Shown here one piece after another: positions 1-6,416 of a stretch of DNA of 6,563 nt (positions are counted from its first letter, which is position 1; each line of letters opens with the position of its first letter). Below the pieces are notes generated by a model. It was not told the DNA's origin. It searched no databases and saw only the letters and a list, made by a program, of their open reading frames with translations. The position numbers were made by a program, and so were the translations under genes. The DNA is from Gammaproteobacteria bacterium. GTDB lineage: Bacteria; Pseudomonadota; Gammaproteobacteria; Pseudomonadales; Pseudohongiellaceae. Location of the stretch: positions 1 to 6,563 of the forward strand of contig DMJN01000040.1 in assembly GCA_003451715.1 (NCBI GenBank), written 5' to 3'.

Positions 1-639
1 AATGTGCTGGATCGCTATGGCGGGCTGGACATCGAACGGGTTGGCCCGACTATCGACAGAGATCTGGCGCAGAAGATGTTTCGTCGTGGCAACACCTATA
101 GCAATTTGCAACGCTATGAAGAGGCTATCGATGAGTACCGTAAGGCGATTAGCGCCGATCCCAACTATGTCGAGGCTATTCGTAACCTGGCCAACACCTA
201 TTATTTCCTCGAGCGTTACGACGAAGCAAAACCCTTACTGGCCCGCTTCATCGCATTGCAGACTGATGTCACGGCGAGTTTGATCGCCGCCGTGTCCACG
301 CTGGCGGAACTGGAACGACAATCAGGCAACTTTGCTGTTTCCATCGAATACGATCTACGCGCTATCGAGTTGGATCCACTGAATGATTCCCAGATTCACA
401 TCATGGCGAACACCTATAACAACGCCGGTGATGCAGACAAGGCGTTGCAGATCTATCTTGCGGGAATCGATGTGATGCCAGGCAATGCCTTCTTCGATCG
501 AAATCTGGGTAGAATTCTCGAACAGGAGGGTCGGCTGGATGAGGCGCTGCTGGCCTATGAATCTGCCGTTGCAAAAGACCCCGAGTCTGAATTCTATGCC
601 AAGCTGGTGGACAATTTAAGCCGTCGCCTGCAACGCTAG
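1..639 (+). CDS. TPR-repeat protein, 3' part (start outside window)
   Basis: The frame is open from the first base, so this is the C-terminal 212 residues of a longer protein; GTG at 4 is an in-frame codon, not a convincing start. It is almost wholly tetratricopeptide repeats. About five 34-residue helix pairs can be read at roughly residues 23-56, 57-90, 91-129, 130-163 and 164-197. They show the usual small and large hydrophobic positions, and several end in the A-x-x-x-D-P pattern (AISADPN, AIELDPLN, AVAKDPES). The tail ends in a basic RRLQR. TPR arrays are protein-protein scaffolds; the partner cannot be read here. No membrane segment or enzyme domain is visible in this part, but such a domain could lie upstream. 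The TAG stop overlaps the stop of the converging aminopeptidase gene. The TPR assignment is firm, the role unknown. Confidence 0.9.
   Translation, partial: NVLDRYGGLDIERVGPTIDRDLAQKMFRRGNTYSNLQRYEEAIDEYRKAISADPNYVEAIRNLANTYYFLERYDEAKPLLARFIALQTDVTASLIAAVSTLAELERQSGNFAVSIEYDLRAIELDPLNDSQIHIMANTYNNAGDADKALQIYLAGIDVMPGNAFFDRNLGRILEQEGRLDEALLAYESAVAKDPESEFYAKLVDNLSRRLQR
636..639. other. CTAG palindrome carrying two converging stop codons
   Basis: The four bases CTAG supply TAG to the rightward TPR gene (637-639) and TAG to the leftward aminopeptidase gene (638-636). The two reading frames therefore overlap by three bases with no intergenic DNA. No hairpin followed by a U-run was seen here, so any transcription terminator for either gene must lie inside the other gene. 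Confidence 0.9.
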
Positions 640-1706
640 AGCCAATCCTCGAGACGCCTCTGGCGTTCCTCTTCACTAAGCCGGGCGAGCTTGTCGACCT
701 CATCAAAAAACTGCTGCAGATCGTCGCCTGACTGTCTCAACAAGTCATCAAAAAACGGCACCAGATCATTGTAGGAGCTTACCGTCGACAGCTGCGCATT
801 GTTAAGGGAGCGAGAGAACCAGTTGTCGTAACCAGCATATCCATCCCAGCTCAGCTTGAGCTGCTCATAGTTATCCCGGAGTTGTTGCTGTACGCGAGCT
901 TTGGCGACGCGCATCTCGCTTGCATCGGAGTCAGACTCATAGAGCGTATCGAGCCGCTCACGATGTCTGGCCACAAGATCGACAAACTGGCGCTGCCGAT
1001 CGACGTCTGTTTGTGCCTGGGCAATGGTTTCCACCTGGTTTCTGTGCAGCAACCAGCGTTTCAAACCCTCTCTTTCGATGGTGGTAGCGAAGCTTTCATT
1101 AAAAGTAGTGTCACCTGGCACGTAGACTACCTGATGAGCTAATTCATGAAAGATCAATCCTGCCAGCTGATAATTTGCCCGGGTCAAGACCGTGCTCAAC
1201 AGCGAATCGTCGAACCACCCAAGAGTAGAGTAGGCATCTATGCCACCGGTGTACACATCGAAACCATCGGCCGCCAATTCCGCCGCATACCGTTCTGCAC
1301 CGGCTTCGCTGAAGTAACCACGATAGGACACGCAGCCTGCAATCGGATAACACCAATTTACAGGATCGGTTGAAAACTCCGGGGCGGCGAAGACATTCCA
1401 TACCACGTGTTCCCGGTCAACATCGACATAGCTTGCGTAGTTTTCGCCCACCGGCAGCTTGAGTTCCGATAAAGCGTATTCACGAATCAGCAGCACCTCA
1501 TTGAATTTGTCTCGCAGATCGGCTGGTAGTGATTGTTCCGACAAAAGCCGCTGGATATCTTCCCTGCCAAAGACGATAGCGAGTTGTCCACGTGCAGCCT
1601 GAGTGTAATAACCGACAGTCTCACAGGAGAGCAACAACGCAGAGACCAATATCAGCACTCCCAGCTTGATGAGATTTGCCCGTTGTGTCGGATTACCCCA
1701 AATCAT
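636..1706 (-). CDS. Putative zinc aminopeptidase lipoprotein (PF10023-type)
   Basis: A 356-residue protein that I recognise as the proteobacterial 'putative aminopeptidase' lipoprotein family (PF10023). Residues 12-26 are a hydrophobic signal segment ending in the lipobox LLSC, with lipidated Cys28 followed by Glu, which favours the outer membrane. The mature start (VGYYTQAARGQL) and the central run through WCYPIAGC, YRGYF and AYSTLGWFDD are typical of the family. The metal site is HELAH at 187-191 with NESFA at 203-207. By analogy with the NEGFA motif of M1 gluzincins, His187, His191 and Glu204 are the likely zinc ligands and Glu188 the catalytic base. The last 130 residues are charged and probably helical. 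The frame stays open upstream to 1835, but ATG 1706 is chosen because it yields the lipoprotein signal directly and has an AGGGGG ribosome site. It overlaps yjbQ by 14 bases, suggesting translational coupling. The peptide substrate is unknown. Confidence 0.88.
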   Translation of the reverse strand: MIWGNPTQRANLIKLGVLILVSALLLSCETVGYYTQAARGQLAIVFGREDIQRLLSEQSLPADLRDKFNEVLLIREYALSELKLPVGENYASYVDVDREHVVWNVFAAPEFSTDPVNWCYPIAGCVSYRGYFSEAGAERYAAELAADGFDVYTGGIDAYSTLGWFDDSLLSTVLTRANYQLAGLIFHELAHQVVYVPGDTTFNESFATTIEREGLKRWLLHRNQVETIAQAQTDVDRQRQFVDLVARHRERLDTLYESDSDASEMRVAKARVQQQLRDNYEQLKLSWDGYAGYDNWFSRSLNNAQLSTVSSYNDLVPFFDDLLRQSGDDLQQFFDEVDKLARLSEEERQRRLEDWL

Positions 1707-2130
1707 CTTCGCCAGCCCCCTGAACAGTGACAAGCAGATTGCGCCCACCTCCACTGTTGCGGTGTTCACCCAGGTACAGACCCTGCCAGGTGCCCAGCAG
1801 CAGCCGACCATCCCTGATGGGAAGGCTGAGCTCACAACCCAGCAGGGCTGACTTCAGGTGAGCAGGCATATCGTCAGCGCCTTCGTAGCAGTGTTCATAG
1901 TATGGCGCATTTTCAGGAGCCAGTTGATCGAAATGAGATTCCATGTCACGGCGTACCGAGCTGTCGGCATTTTCATTAATGCTCAGGGAAGCCGATGTAT
2001 GTTGCAGCAGCAGGTGCAACAGACCGACTTTGATAGCGGATATTTCCGGGAGTTGCTTAAGCACCTCATCGGTAATCAGATGAAAGCCACGCTTGCGCGG
2101 GGTGAGTTGAATCTGCTTCTGCAGCCACAT
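1693..2130 (-). CDS. yjbQ: YjbQ / UPF0047 family protein
   Basis: A 145-residue single-domain cytosolic protein of the widespread YjbQ family (TIGR00149), close to the usual length of about 135-140. The family signatures are present: HTSASLSINEN (residues 44-54), His80 followed by EGADDMPAHLK (83-93), GTWQGLYLGEHR (113-124) and a final VTVQG strand. Family members have been reported to substitute weakly for thiamin-phosphate synthase, and databases often call them 'secondary thiamine-phosphate synthase'; the physiological role is not settled. There is no signal peptide. The start lies 14 bases after the stop of the glutaminyl cyclase gene, and I see no clear Shine-Dalgarno in that gap (its last bases read GATCTCTCC), so translation may be coupled to the upstream gene. 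The 3' end overlaps the aminopeptidase start. Nothing nearby is a thiamin gene, so the context does not support a thiamin role. Confidence 0.93.
   Translation of the reverse strand: MWLQKQIQLTPRKRGFHLITDEVLKQLPEISAIKVGLLHLLLQHTSASLSINENADSSVRRDMESHFDQLAPENAPYYEHCYEGADDMPAHLKSALLGCELSLPIRDGRLLLGTWQGLYLGEHRNSGGGRNLLVTVQGAGEDDLG
1716..1721 (-). promoter_or_regulatory. Ribosome binding site fixing the aminopeptidase start
   Basis: On the minus strand AGGGGG lies 9 bases before ATG 1706, inside the yjbQ coding region. It supports this start over the longer upstream frame, whose extra 43 residues would be only an out-of-frame reading of yjbQ. Confidence 0.6.
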
Positions 2131-2144
2131 GGAGAGATCGGCGC

Positions 2145-2927
2145 CTAGCGGGCCACCAACTCGACTTCGAACAGCTTGGCCCAGTGTTTACCAGTGACGA
2201 ACAGGCGCTGGGTTTCCGCATCCCAGGCAATCCCATTCAGCACAGCTTCATTGCTGCCCAATTCAGTCAGGTCGGAAAGCCCGGTGAAATCGATGACCGA
2301 TGTCACTTCGCCGCTTTTCGGATCAATTCGCACGATGAAGTTGGTTTGCCAGACATTGGCCCAGATTTCACCCTCGATAAACTCGAGCTCATTCAAATTG
2401 GGCAGCGGATTGCTGTTGTAGCTAACGTTGATTTTTCGGGTAGGTGCAAAAGTCTCGGGTTCGAGAAACTGTAGAACCGAAGTGCCATTACTCAGGATGA
2501 GTTCTGATCCATCGTAGGCCAGACCCCAACCTTCGGTTGGATTGTAGTGTGACCCCGCCGAGTCGAATGTGTCTTTTTCATACACAAACACCATGTTGGA
2601 TTGCCAGGTCAGCTGGTAAATCTTGTCACCCACGATCTCGATGCCTTCACCAAAATAACGCCGATTCAGGCGCTTCTCCATTAGCACCTGACCATCCTCA
2701 AGGTTTATCTTGCTCAGCGAAGACAGGCCGTTCTTCCCGGTCCCTTCCCACAGATAACCCCCTCGATAGACCAATCCCTGGGTAAAGGATTCGATGTTGT
2801 GTGGGTAGGTATTCACAACGGCATAGGAGTACTCCTGCACCGCCTCCTGGGCGTACGCAGGGACCGCTGCGAGCGACAGACACGCAAGCAGGCAGGAGCC
2901 TGGCAGATTCATATCCAATCTTTTCAT
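2145..2927 (-). CDS. Secreted glutaminyl-peptide cyclotransferase (plant/bacterial type)
   Basis: A 260-residue protein of the beta-propeller glutamine cyclotransferase family (PF05096), which converts N-terminal glutamine of peptides to pyroglutamate with release of ammonia. Residues 1-26 form a signal peptide (MKRLD, a hydrophobic core, then AYA before Gln27), so the mature enzyme is probably periplasmic. Family motifs occur in order: FTQG (48-51), EGTG (61-64, usually ESTG; its Glu is the likely active-site acid), FGEG (92-95), LTW (106-108), EGWG (132-135), LNELE (178-182), ANVW (190-193), LNGIAWD (230-236) and VTGK (244-247). ATG 2927 is preferred over ATG 2912 because it adds the basic n-region. 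A frame open as far as 3113 would run antisense through the HIT gene and is not used. First gene of a probable operon with yjbQ and the aminopeptidase. No good ribosome site is seen before the start. Confidence 0.92.
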   Translation of the reverse strand: MKRLDMNLPGSCLLACLSLAAVPAYAQEAVQEYSYAVVNTYPHNIESFTQGLVYRGGYLWEGTGKNGLSSLSKINLEDGQVLMEKRLNRRYFGEGIEIVGDKIYQLTWQSNMVFVYEKDTFDSAGSHYNPTEGWGLAYDGSELILSNGTSVLQFLEPETFAPTRKINVSYNSNPLPNLNELEFIEGEIWANVWQTNFIVRIDPKSGEVTSVIDFTGLSDLTELGSNEAVLNGIAWDAETQRLFVTGKHWAKLFEVELVAR

Positions 2928-2930
2928 AGC

Positions 2931-2941
2931 TGTTATAGAAT
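2931..2941. promoter_or_regulatory. Possible overlapping divergent -10 elements
   Basis: The only DNA between the cyclase gene and the HIT gene is 45 bases (2928-2972). On the plus strand it contains TGTTATAGAAT, which reads as an extended -10 (TG-N-TATAGA) placed about 34 bases before the HIT start. On the minus strand the same bases read TTCTATAACA, containing TATAAC, five of six matches to the -10 consensus. No convincing -35 box is visible in either direction. The minus-strand element is so near ATG 2927 that its transcript would be nearly leaderless or would begin at ATG 2912. Confidence 0.3.
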
Positions 2942-2972
2942 GCTTGCTTTTAGCACAAAAGTGAAGTGACCC

Positions 2973-3320
2973 ATGGCTGACGATTGCCTGTTCTGTAAAA
3001 TTATCGCAGGGGAACTCCCCTCTAACAAGGTCTATGAAGACGATGAGGTCTGTGCCTTTCATGACATAAACCCATTCGCCCCCGTACATGTGCTGGTAGT
3101 TCCCAAGAAACATATTACCGACATGCAGGCCGCCACAGAAGAAGATGCGGTATTGCTGGGTAATTTACTCCTGAAAGCAAATGAAGTAGCCGCACAACTG
3201 GGCCTGGCGGAAAGTGGATTTCGCTACGTGATCAATACCGGTCCGGACAGTCGCCGCACTATTTTTCACATCCATCTGCATATTCTTGGTGGCAGAAAGA
3301 TGGAACTGACTATGGGGTAA
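2973..3320 (+). CDS. hinT: HIT-family (HINT branch) purine nucleoside phosphoramidase
   Basis: A 115-residue cytosolic histidine-triad protein, complete and of normal length. The triad HIHLHIL lies at residues 99-105; by comparison with HINT proteins the middle histidine (His101) is the nucleophile that takes the AMP group from adenosine phosphoramidates and related substrates. Further family marks are CLFCKI with the Cys5/Cys8 pair near the N-terminus (a zinc site with a downstream His in many relatives), AFHDINPFAPVHVLVVPKKHI (positions 28-48, key residues D31, P34, H39, P44 and H47), NTGPDS and the final LGGRKM. ATG 2973 is the only start that keeps the N-terminal Cys pair near residue 5; AAGTGA before it is a weak ribosome site. 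The gene stands alone: it diverges from the cyclase cluster and converges with mtnA, 11 bases apart at their stops. The symbol is given by family, and orthology to Escherichia coli hinT was not tested. Confidence 0.93.
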   Translation: MADDCLFCKIIAGELPSNKVYEDDEVCAFHDINPFAPVHVLVVPKKHITDMQAATEEDAVLLGNLLLKANEVAAQLGLAESGFRYVINTGPDSRRTIFHIHLHILGGRKMELTMG

Positions 3321-3331
3321 CCGGAATACGC

Positions 3332-4411
3332 TTATCGGGCAGCCATACTAGCAATCGATTCCCGGTTCGCATCGAATACGCCCAGTTCGGTTATTATCCC
3401 TGTTACTAACCGTGCCGGGGTTATATCGAATCCGAAATTGCTGACTGCCACATCCGCTGGAGCTACCCTCACCTGCTTTACCTGCCCATTCTCGTCCAAG
3501 CCACTGACATGACTAACCTCCGAGGCACTGCGTTCTTCGATCGGAATAGCCTCCTGACTCGAAGAAAAATCGATGCTGGAGACGGGAACAGCGACATAGA
3601 AAGGCACGCCGTTATCGCTGGCAGCCAGCGCCTTGAGATAGCTGCCAATCTTGTTACAGACATTGCCATCCAGGGTGGTACGGTCACTCCCCACCAGACA
3701 CAGGTCTACATCACCCTGCTGCATCAAGTGTCCTCCGGCATTGTCCACCACCAGCGTATGGGGAATTCCCTGCTGACCCAGCTCCCAACAAGTCAGGGCA
3801 GCACCCTGGTTACGCGGCCTGGTCTCATCCACCCACACATGTACCGGCACTCCCGCAGCAACGCTTTTGTACACCACCGACAGTGCCGTGCCCCAATCGA
3901 CTGTGGCCAGCGCCCCGGCATTGCAATGGGTAAGTACATTCAGGCTGTCTTGACTAGCTCGCCTGTTTTCCCATAGCTTCTGCAATATCCCAACACCGTG
4001 CTCACCGATGGCTTCACAGACGGCGATGTCCTCTTTCTCGATGAGCTGAGCCGTTTGCAGCGCCATCGCTGCACGCTGCTCAACGGGTAAGTCAAGCACC
4101 GCTTTTTCCGCCCGTTGTAATGCCCATTGTAGATTGACCGCGGTGGGGCGTGTCGACAACAAGTCTCCTATGGCAGTGTCGATTAGCTGCGGATCTTCCC
4201 GCAGTGCGAGATAGACACCGTAAGCAGCCGTTACCCCGATTAGTGGAGCGCCGCGCACCTGCATATTGGTAATCGCCTCACAGGCATCCTCAAGACAGTC
4301 CAGAGCGATGACTTCGAATTCGTGAGGAAGTCGGGTTTGATCGATGATGCGGACCGTATCAGTCGACCGTTCGTACCAGATACTCTGCGTTTGTTTGCCG
4401 TCAATAATCAA
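3332..4411 (-). CDS. mtnA: Methylthioribose-1-phosphate isomerase
   Basis: A 359-residue protein of the MtnA branch of the eIF2B-alpha/beta/delta family, full length. It interconverts 5-methylthioribose-1-phosphate and 5-methylthioribulose-1-phosphate in methylthioadenosine salvage. Visible signatures are IIDQTRLP (22-29), RGAPLIG (53-59), THCNAGALAT (161-170) with the presumed catalytic Cys163, VDETRPRNQGAALT (194-207), and GSDRTTLDGNVCNKIGSY (241-258) with the presumed catalytic Asp243, then SNFGFDITPARLVTGIITE (324-342). The N-terminus fits the usual MtnA beginning, so translation should start at TTG 4411; the next in-frame Met is residue 50, too late. This TTG directly follows the TAG of the aldolase/SDR gene in the same frame, so expression is probably by termination and re-initiation. 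The related 5-deoxyribose-1-phosphate isomerase (DrdI) is an alternative substrate assignment that motifs alone do not exclude. Confidence 0.93.
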   Translation of the reverse strand: MIIDGKQTQSIWYERSTDTVRIIDQTRLPHEFEVIALDCLEDACEAITNMQVRGAPLIGVTAAYGVYLALREDPQLIDTAIGDLLSTRPTAVNLQWALQRAEKAVLDLPVEQRAAMALQTAQLIEKEDIAVCEAIGEHGVGILQKLWENRRASQDSLNVLTHCNAGALATVDWGTALSVVYKSVAAGVPVHVWVDETRPRNQGAALTCWELGQQGIPHTLVVDNAGGHLMQQGDVDLCLVGSDRTTLDGNVCNKIGSYLKALAASDNGVPFYVAVPVSSIDFSSSQEAIPIEERSASEVSHVSGLDENGQVKQVRVAPADVAVSNFGFDITPARLVTGIITELGVFDANRESIASMAAR

Positions 4412-6394
4412 CTAAATAACTCGCTCATTACCAGAATCTACGGGAACTTGTGCTCCGGTGGTCTTGGAGAAAGAAGTTCCAGCCAGCAACGCGATGGCTG
4501 TGGCGACATCGGCAGAGGAAACTTCCTGCTGTAGCACGTTGGCCGTCTTGTATTCATCGACACTCATATCGTAGTGTGCGGCACGCCGGGCAAGCACTTC
4601 ATCGGTCCATAGTGCCGTGTCGTACACCGCGTTCGGATGCACCGTATTTACCCGAATACCACTCTCTCCGAGTTCCAGAGCGGCGACTCTCGCCATCTGA
4701 GTCAGCCCTGCCTTGGCGGCGGAATACGCGGCCGCTCCAGGGCCCGGCGCAGGCACATTCTTGGAGGCGACTATCACCACAGACGGATCGCATCCATTTC
4801 TCTGAAAGGGCAGGCAAGCTCGCATGACTTTCATGTGAGAACTCAGATTGAGTGCCATGGATCGATCCCAATTGTCGTCTGACATGGATTCGATAGCCTG
4901 GCTCTCGGTAAAGACTCCCGCATTGCTCACCAGCATGTCGATGCCACCAAAGCTGCTTACTCCCTGCAACAGGGCTGCCGCGATAGCCTCGCTATCGGTC
5001 ACATCACAGTGCAGTGCCAGGACAGATGAGTCGCTGAAGGATGTCTCGAAGGCCGGTGCGATATCCAGGGCGATCACTACGGCACCCCGTGCGATAAATT
5101 CTTCCACACAAGCCCTGCCGATTCCCGATGCAGCGCCCGTAACCAGTGCCACCTTGCCTTCAAATTCTGCTCTTTCAACGCCGGATTTAAGTTTGGCCTG
5201 TTCCAGTTCCCAGTACTCCACGGCAAACAGATCCTGGCGCGGCAGGGCTGTCCAGCCGCCCAGTGCCTCGCCGTGTTGAATCGCCGCCAGGGTATGGCGG
5301 GTGATGTCCCGCACGATATCCAGGCGTTTACGATTGGCTGCCAGATACAGCACCCCACGATTCTTCCAGACAGCATAGCGCGGCATGTGATCCAGGCAGC
5401 TGTGTTGCGGCAGCGCGTGTACGGCAAAGTAGTCCTGGTAACTCTGTTTAAATTCCCGCATCCCCGCCAGCGGGAATTCACCAAGCACCGCGGCGAAAGC
5501 CTTGGCATGAATGGTATGGTCGGGAGTGAGTGGTCCCCGCGTCACCAGTTCTCCACAATTTGGCAAGCTGGCAAAGCCTGCCGCCGCATCGCAGCTATCC
5601 AGGCGCAGCAGAACCGGCCCCCCAAACAGCTTGCCGGCAGCCTGTCGCAGGGAGCTGAGTTGCAGAGCGTCCGCTTGATCGAGCCGGTAGTTGGCGCTGG
5701 CAGGTGGCGCAGCACTGGCTGCCCTGGACAGATAGTCTTCGGCCCGGGTTACCAGGTCAATCATATTGTCATAACTGATTTTGGCATCATCATCGAAGGT
5801 GAATAGTCCGTGGTGCAGCAGCACGATGCCTTTGATTGTCGACCAGTCCAGAGATTGAGTTGCCTCGGCGACCTGCCTGGCCAGTATAAAACCAGGCATG
5901 ATGTAGGGCAGGATCAACACCTCATCGCCGTAGATTTCCCTTAATAGACGCTCACCATCTGGAGAATTGCTGATGGTCACCACCGCATCGGCGTGACTGT
6001 GGTCTACGTATTTATGGGGAATGAGCGCATGCAGTATGGCTTCCACGGAGGGTGTGGGGGCACTGGGATCGAGCAATGCCAGTCTCAACTGCCGCATCAT
6101 TTCGCTGTCACTCAGACTCTGCAGCTGCCCGAGCTTTAGCAGGTAATCCATCCGAACCCCTGGAAATCCAGCTGCCTCTATGGTGCGCAGGTCCCAACCG
6201 GAGCCTTTCACAAACAGCACAGCCTGCGAGTCACCAAACACATTCTGCCGGGTCGCCTTAACCGACGTGTTACCACCGCCGTGCAGCACCAGGTCCGGAT
6301 CCTGCCCCAGCAGATTGGAGGTATAGACCCGCAGGCCCAATTCAGAGCCGCTTGCAAAGAGTTCCGCTGCGGCCTGATCCCATCTATTTTGCAT
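4412..6394 (-). CDS. Bifunctional class II aldolase / short-chain dehydrogenase (COG3347-type)
   Basis: A 660-residue fusion, near the family's usual 680-700. Residues 1-400 are the class II (zinc) aldolase part: LHGGGNTSVK (37-46) for phosphate binding, KGSGWDL (63-69), DHSHAD (131-136; His132 and His134 likely metal ligands) and LLHHGLFTF (192-200). Residues 412-660 are a classical SDR: TGAASGIG (419-426), Asp444 after strand 2 (suggesting NAD preference), NAG (491-493), Ser544, and YSAAK with Tyr557 and Lys561, then SKTTGAQVPVDSGN. The catalytic sets of both domains look intact. Relatives include the fused rhamnulose-1-phosphate aldolase/lactaldehyde dehydrogenase (YuxG/RhaEW type), so the general chemistry is ketose-1-phosphate to dihydroxyacetone phosphate plus an aldehyde that the SDR then processes. 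No rhamnose gene is in view, and the next gene is mtnA, which points to a methylthio- or deoxy-ribulose-1-phosphate substrate (inference). The start ATG 6394 has AGGAAA 10 bases upstream. Confidence 0.92.
   Translation of the reverse strand: MQNRWDQAAAELFASGSELGLRVYTSNLLGQDPDLVLHGGGNTSVKATRQNVFGDSQAVLFVKGSGWDLRTIEAAGFPGVRMDYLLKLGQLQSLSDSEMMRQLRLALLDPSAPTPSVEAILHALIPHKYVDHSHADAVVTISNSPDGERLLREIYGDEVLILPYIMPGFILARQVAEATQSLDWSTIKGIVLLHHGLFTFDDDAKISYDNMIDLVTRAEDYLSRAASAAPPASANYRLDQADALQLSSLRQAAGKLFGGPVLLRLDSCDAAAGFASLPNCGELVTRGPLTPDHTIHAKAFAAVLGEFPLAGMREFKQSYQDYFAVHALPQHSCLDHMPRYAVWKNRGVLYLAANRKRLDIVRDITRHTLAAIQHGEALGGWTALPRQDLFAVEYWELEQAKLKSGVERAEFEGKVALVTGAASGIGRACVEEFIARGAVVIALDIAPAFETSFSDSSVLALHCDVTDSEAIAAALLQGVSSFGGIDMLVSNAGVFTESQAIESMSDDNWDRSMALNLSSHMKVMRACLPFQRNGCDPSVVIVASKNVPAPGPGAAAYSAAKAGLTQMARVAALELGESGIRVNTVHPNAVYDTALWTDEVLARRAAHYDMSVDEYKTANVLQQEVSSADVATAIALLAGTSFSKTTGAQVPVDSGNERVI
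4420..4426 (-). promoter_or_regulatory. Weak ribosome site for mtnA inside the aldolase gene
   Basis: On the minus strand GAGCGAG lies 8 bases before TTG 4411, within the last codons of the upstream gene. It is a poor Shine-Dalgarno match. With a TTG start this suggests that mtnA depends on ribosomes arriving from the upstream gene. Confidence 0.3.
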
Positions 6395-6404
6395 TGTTGT
6401 TTTG

Positions 6405-6410
6405 TTTCCT
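6405..6410 (-). promoter_or_regulatory. Ribosome binding site of the aldolase/SDR gene
   Basis: AGGAAA on the minus strand, separated from ATG 6394 by 10 bases, which is slightly long. It forms one arm of an imperfect dyad centred on TGGCCA (6410-6415; whole 6405-6419), which fills the space between the terminator and the start codon. Confidence 0.55.
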
Positions 6411-6416
6411 GGCCAG

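Noticed and set aside
1707..1835. In-frame upstream extension of the aminopeptidase (43 extra residues)
   Set aside because: It only re-reads yjbQ in another frame, would bury the lipoprotein signal, and the internal ATG 1706 has a good ribosome site.
2928..3113. In-frame upstream extension of the glutaminyl cyclase
   Set aside because: It runs antisense through the HIT gene and would place 62 unrelated residues before a clear signal peptide.
3316..3340. Possible bidirectional terminator between the HIT gene and mtnA
   Set aside because: CCGGAATA and TATCGG pair only with a bulge and a short stem, and no U-run follows in either direction.
3509..3976. A 155-codon open frame on the plus strand
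   Set aside because: Antisense to mtnA, with no domain and no ribosome site that I could identify; treated as a shadow of the real gene.
4426..4434. An ATG overlapping the end of the aldolase gene as an alternative mtnA start
   Set aside because: The frame from this ATG (ATGAGCGAG) is not that of mtnA and stops after six codons (MSELFS).
4412..4440. Frameshift or broken gene at the aldolase/mtnA junction
   Set aside because: The aldolase/SDR ends with the normal family tail (PVDSGN) and mtnA begins with a normal N-terminus, so both genes look complete; the TAG separates two whole proteins.
5273..5806. A 177-codon open frame on the plus strand
   Set aside because: It lies wholly antisense to the aldolase/SDR gene, whose motifs are unmistakable, and its translation shows no recognisable domain.
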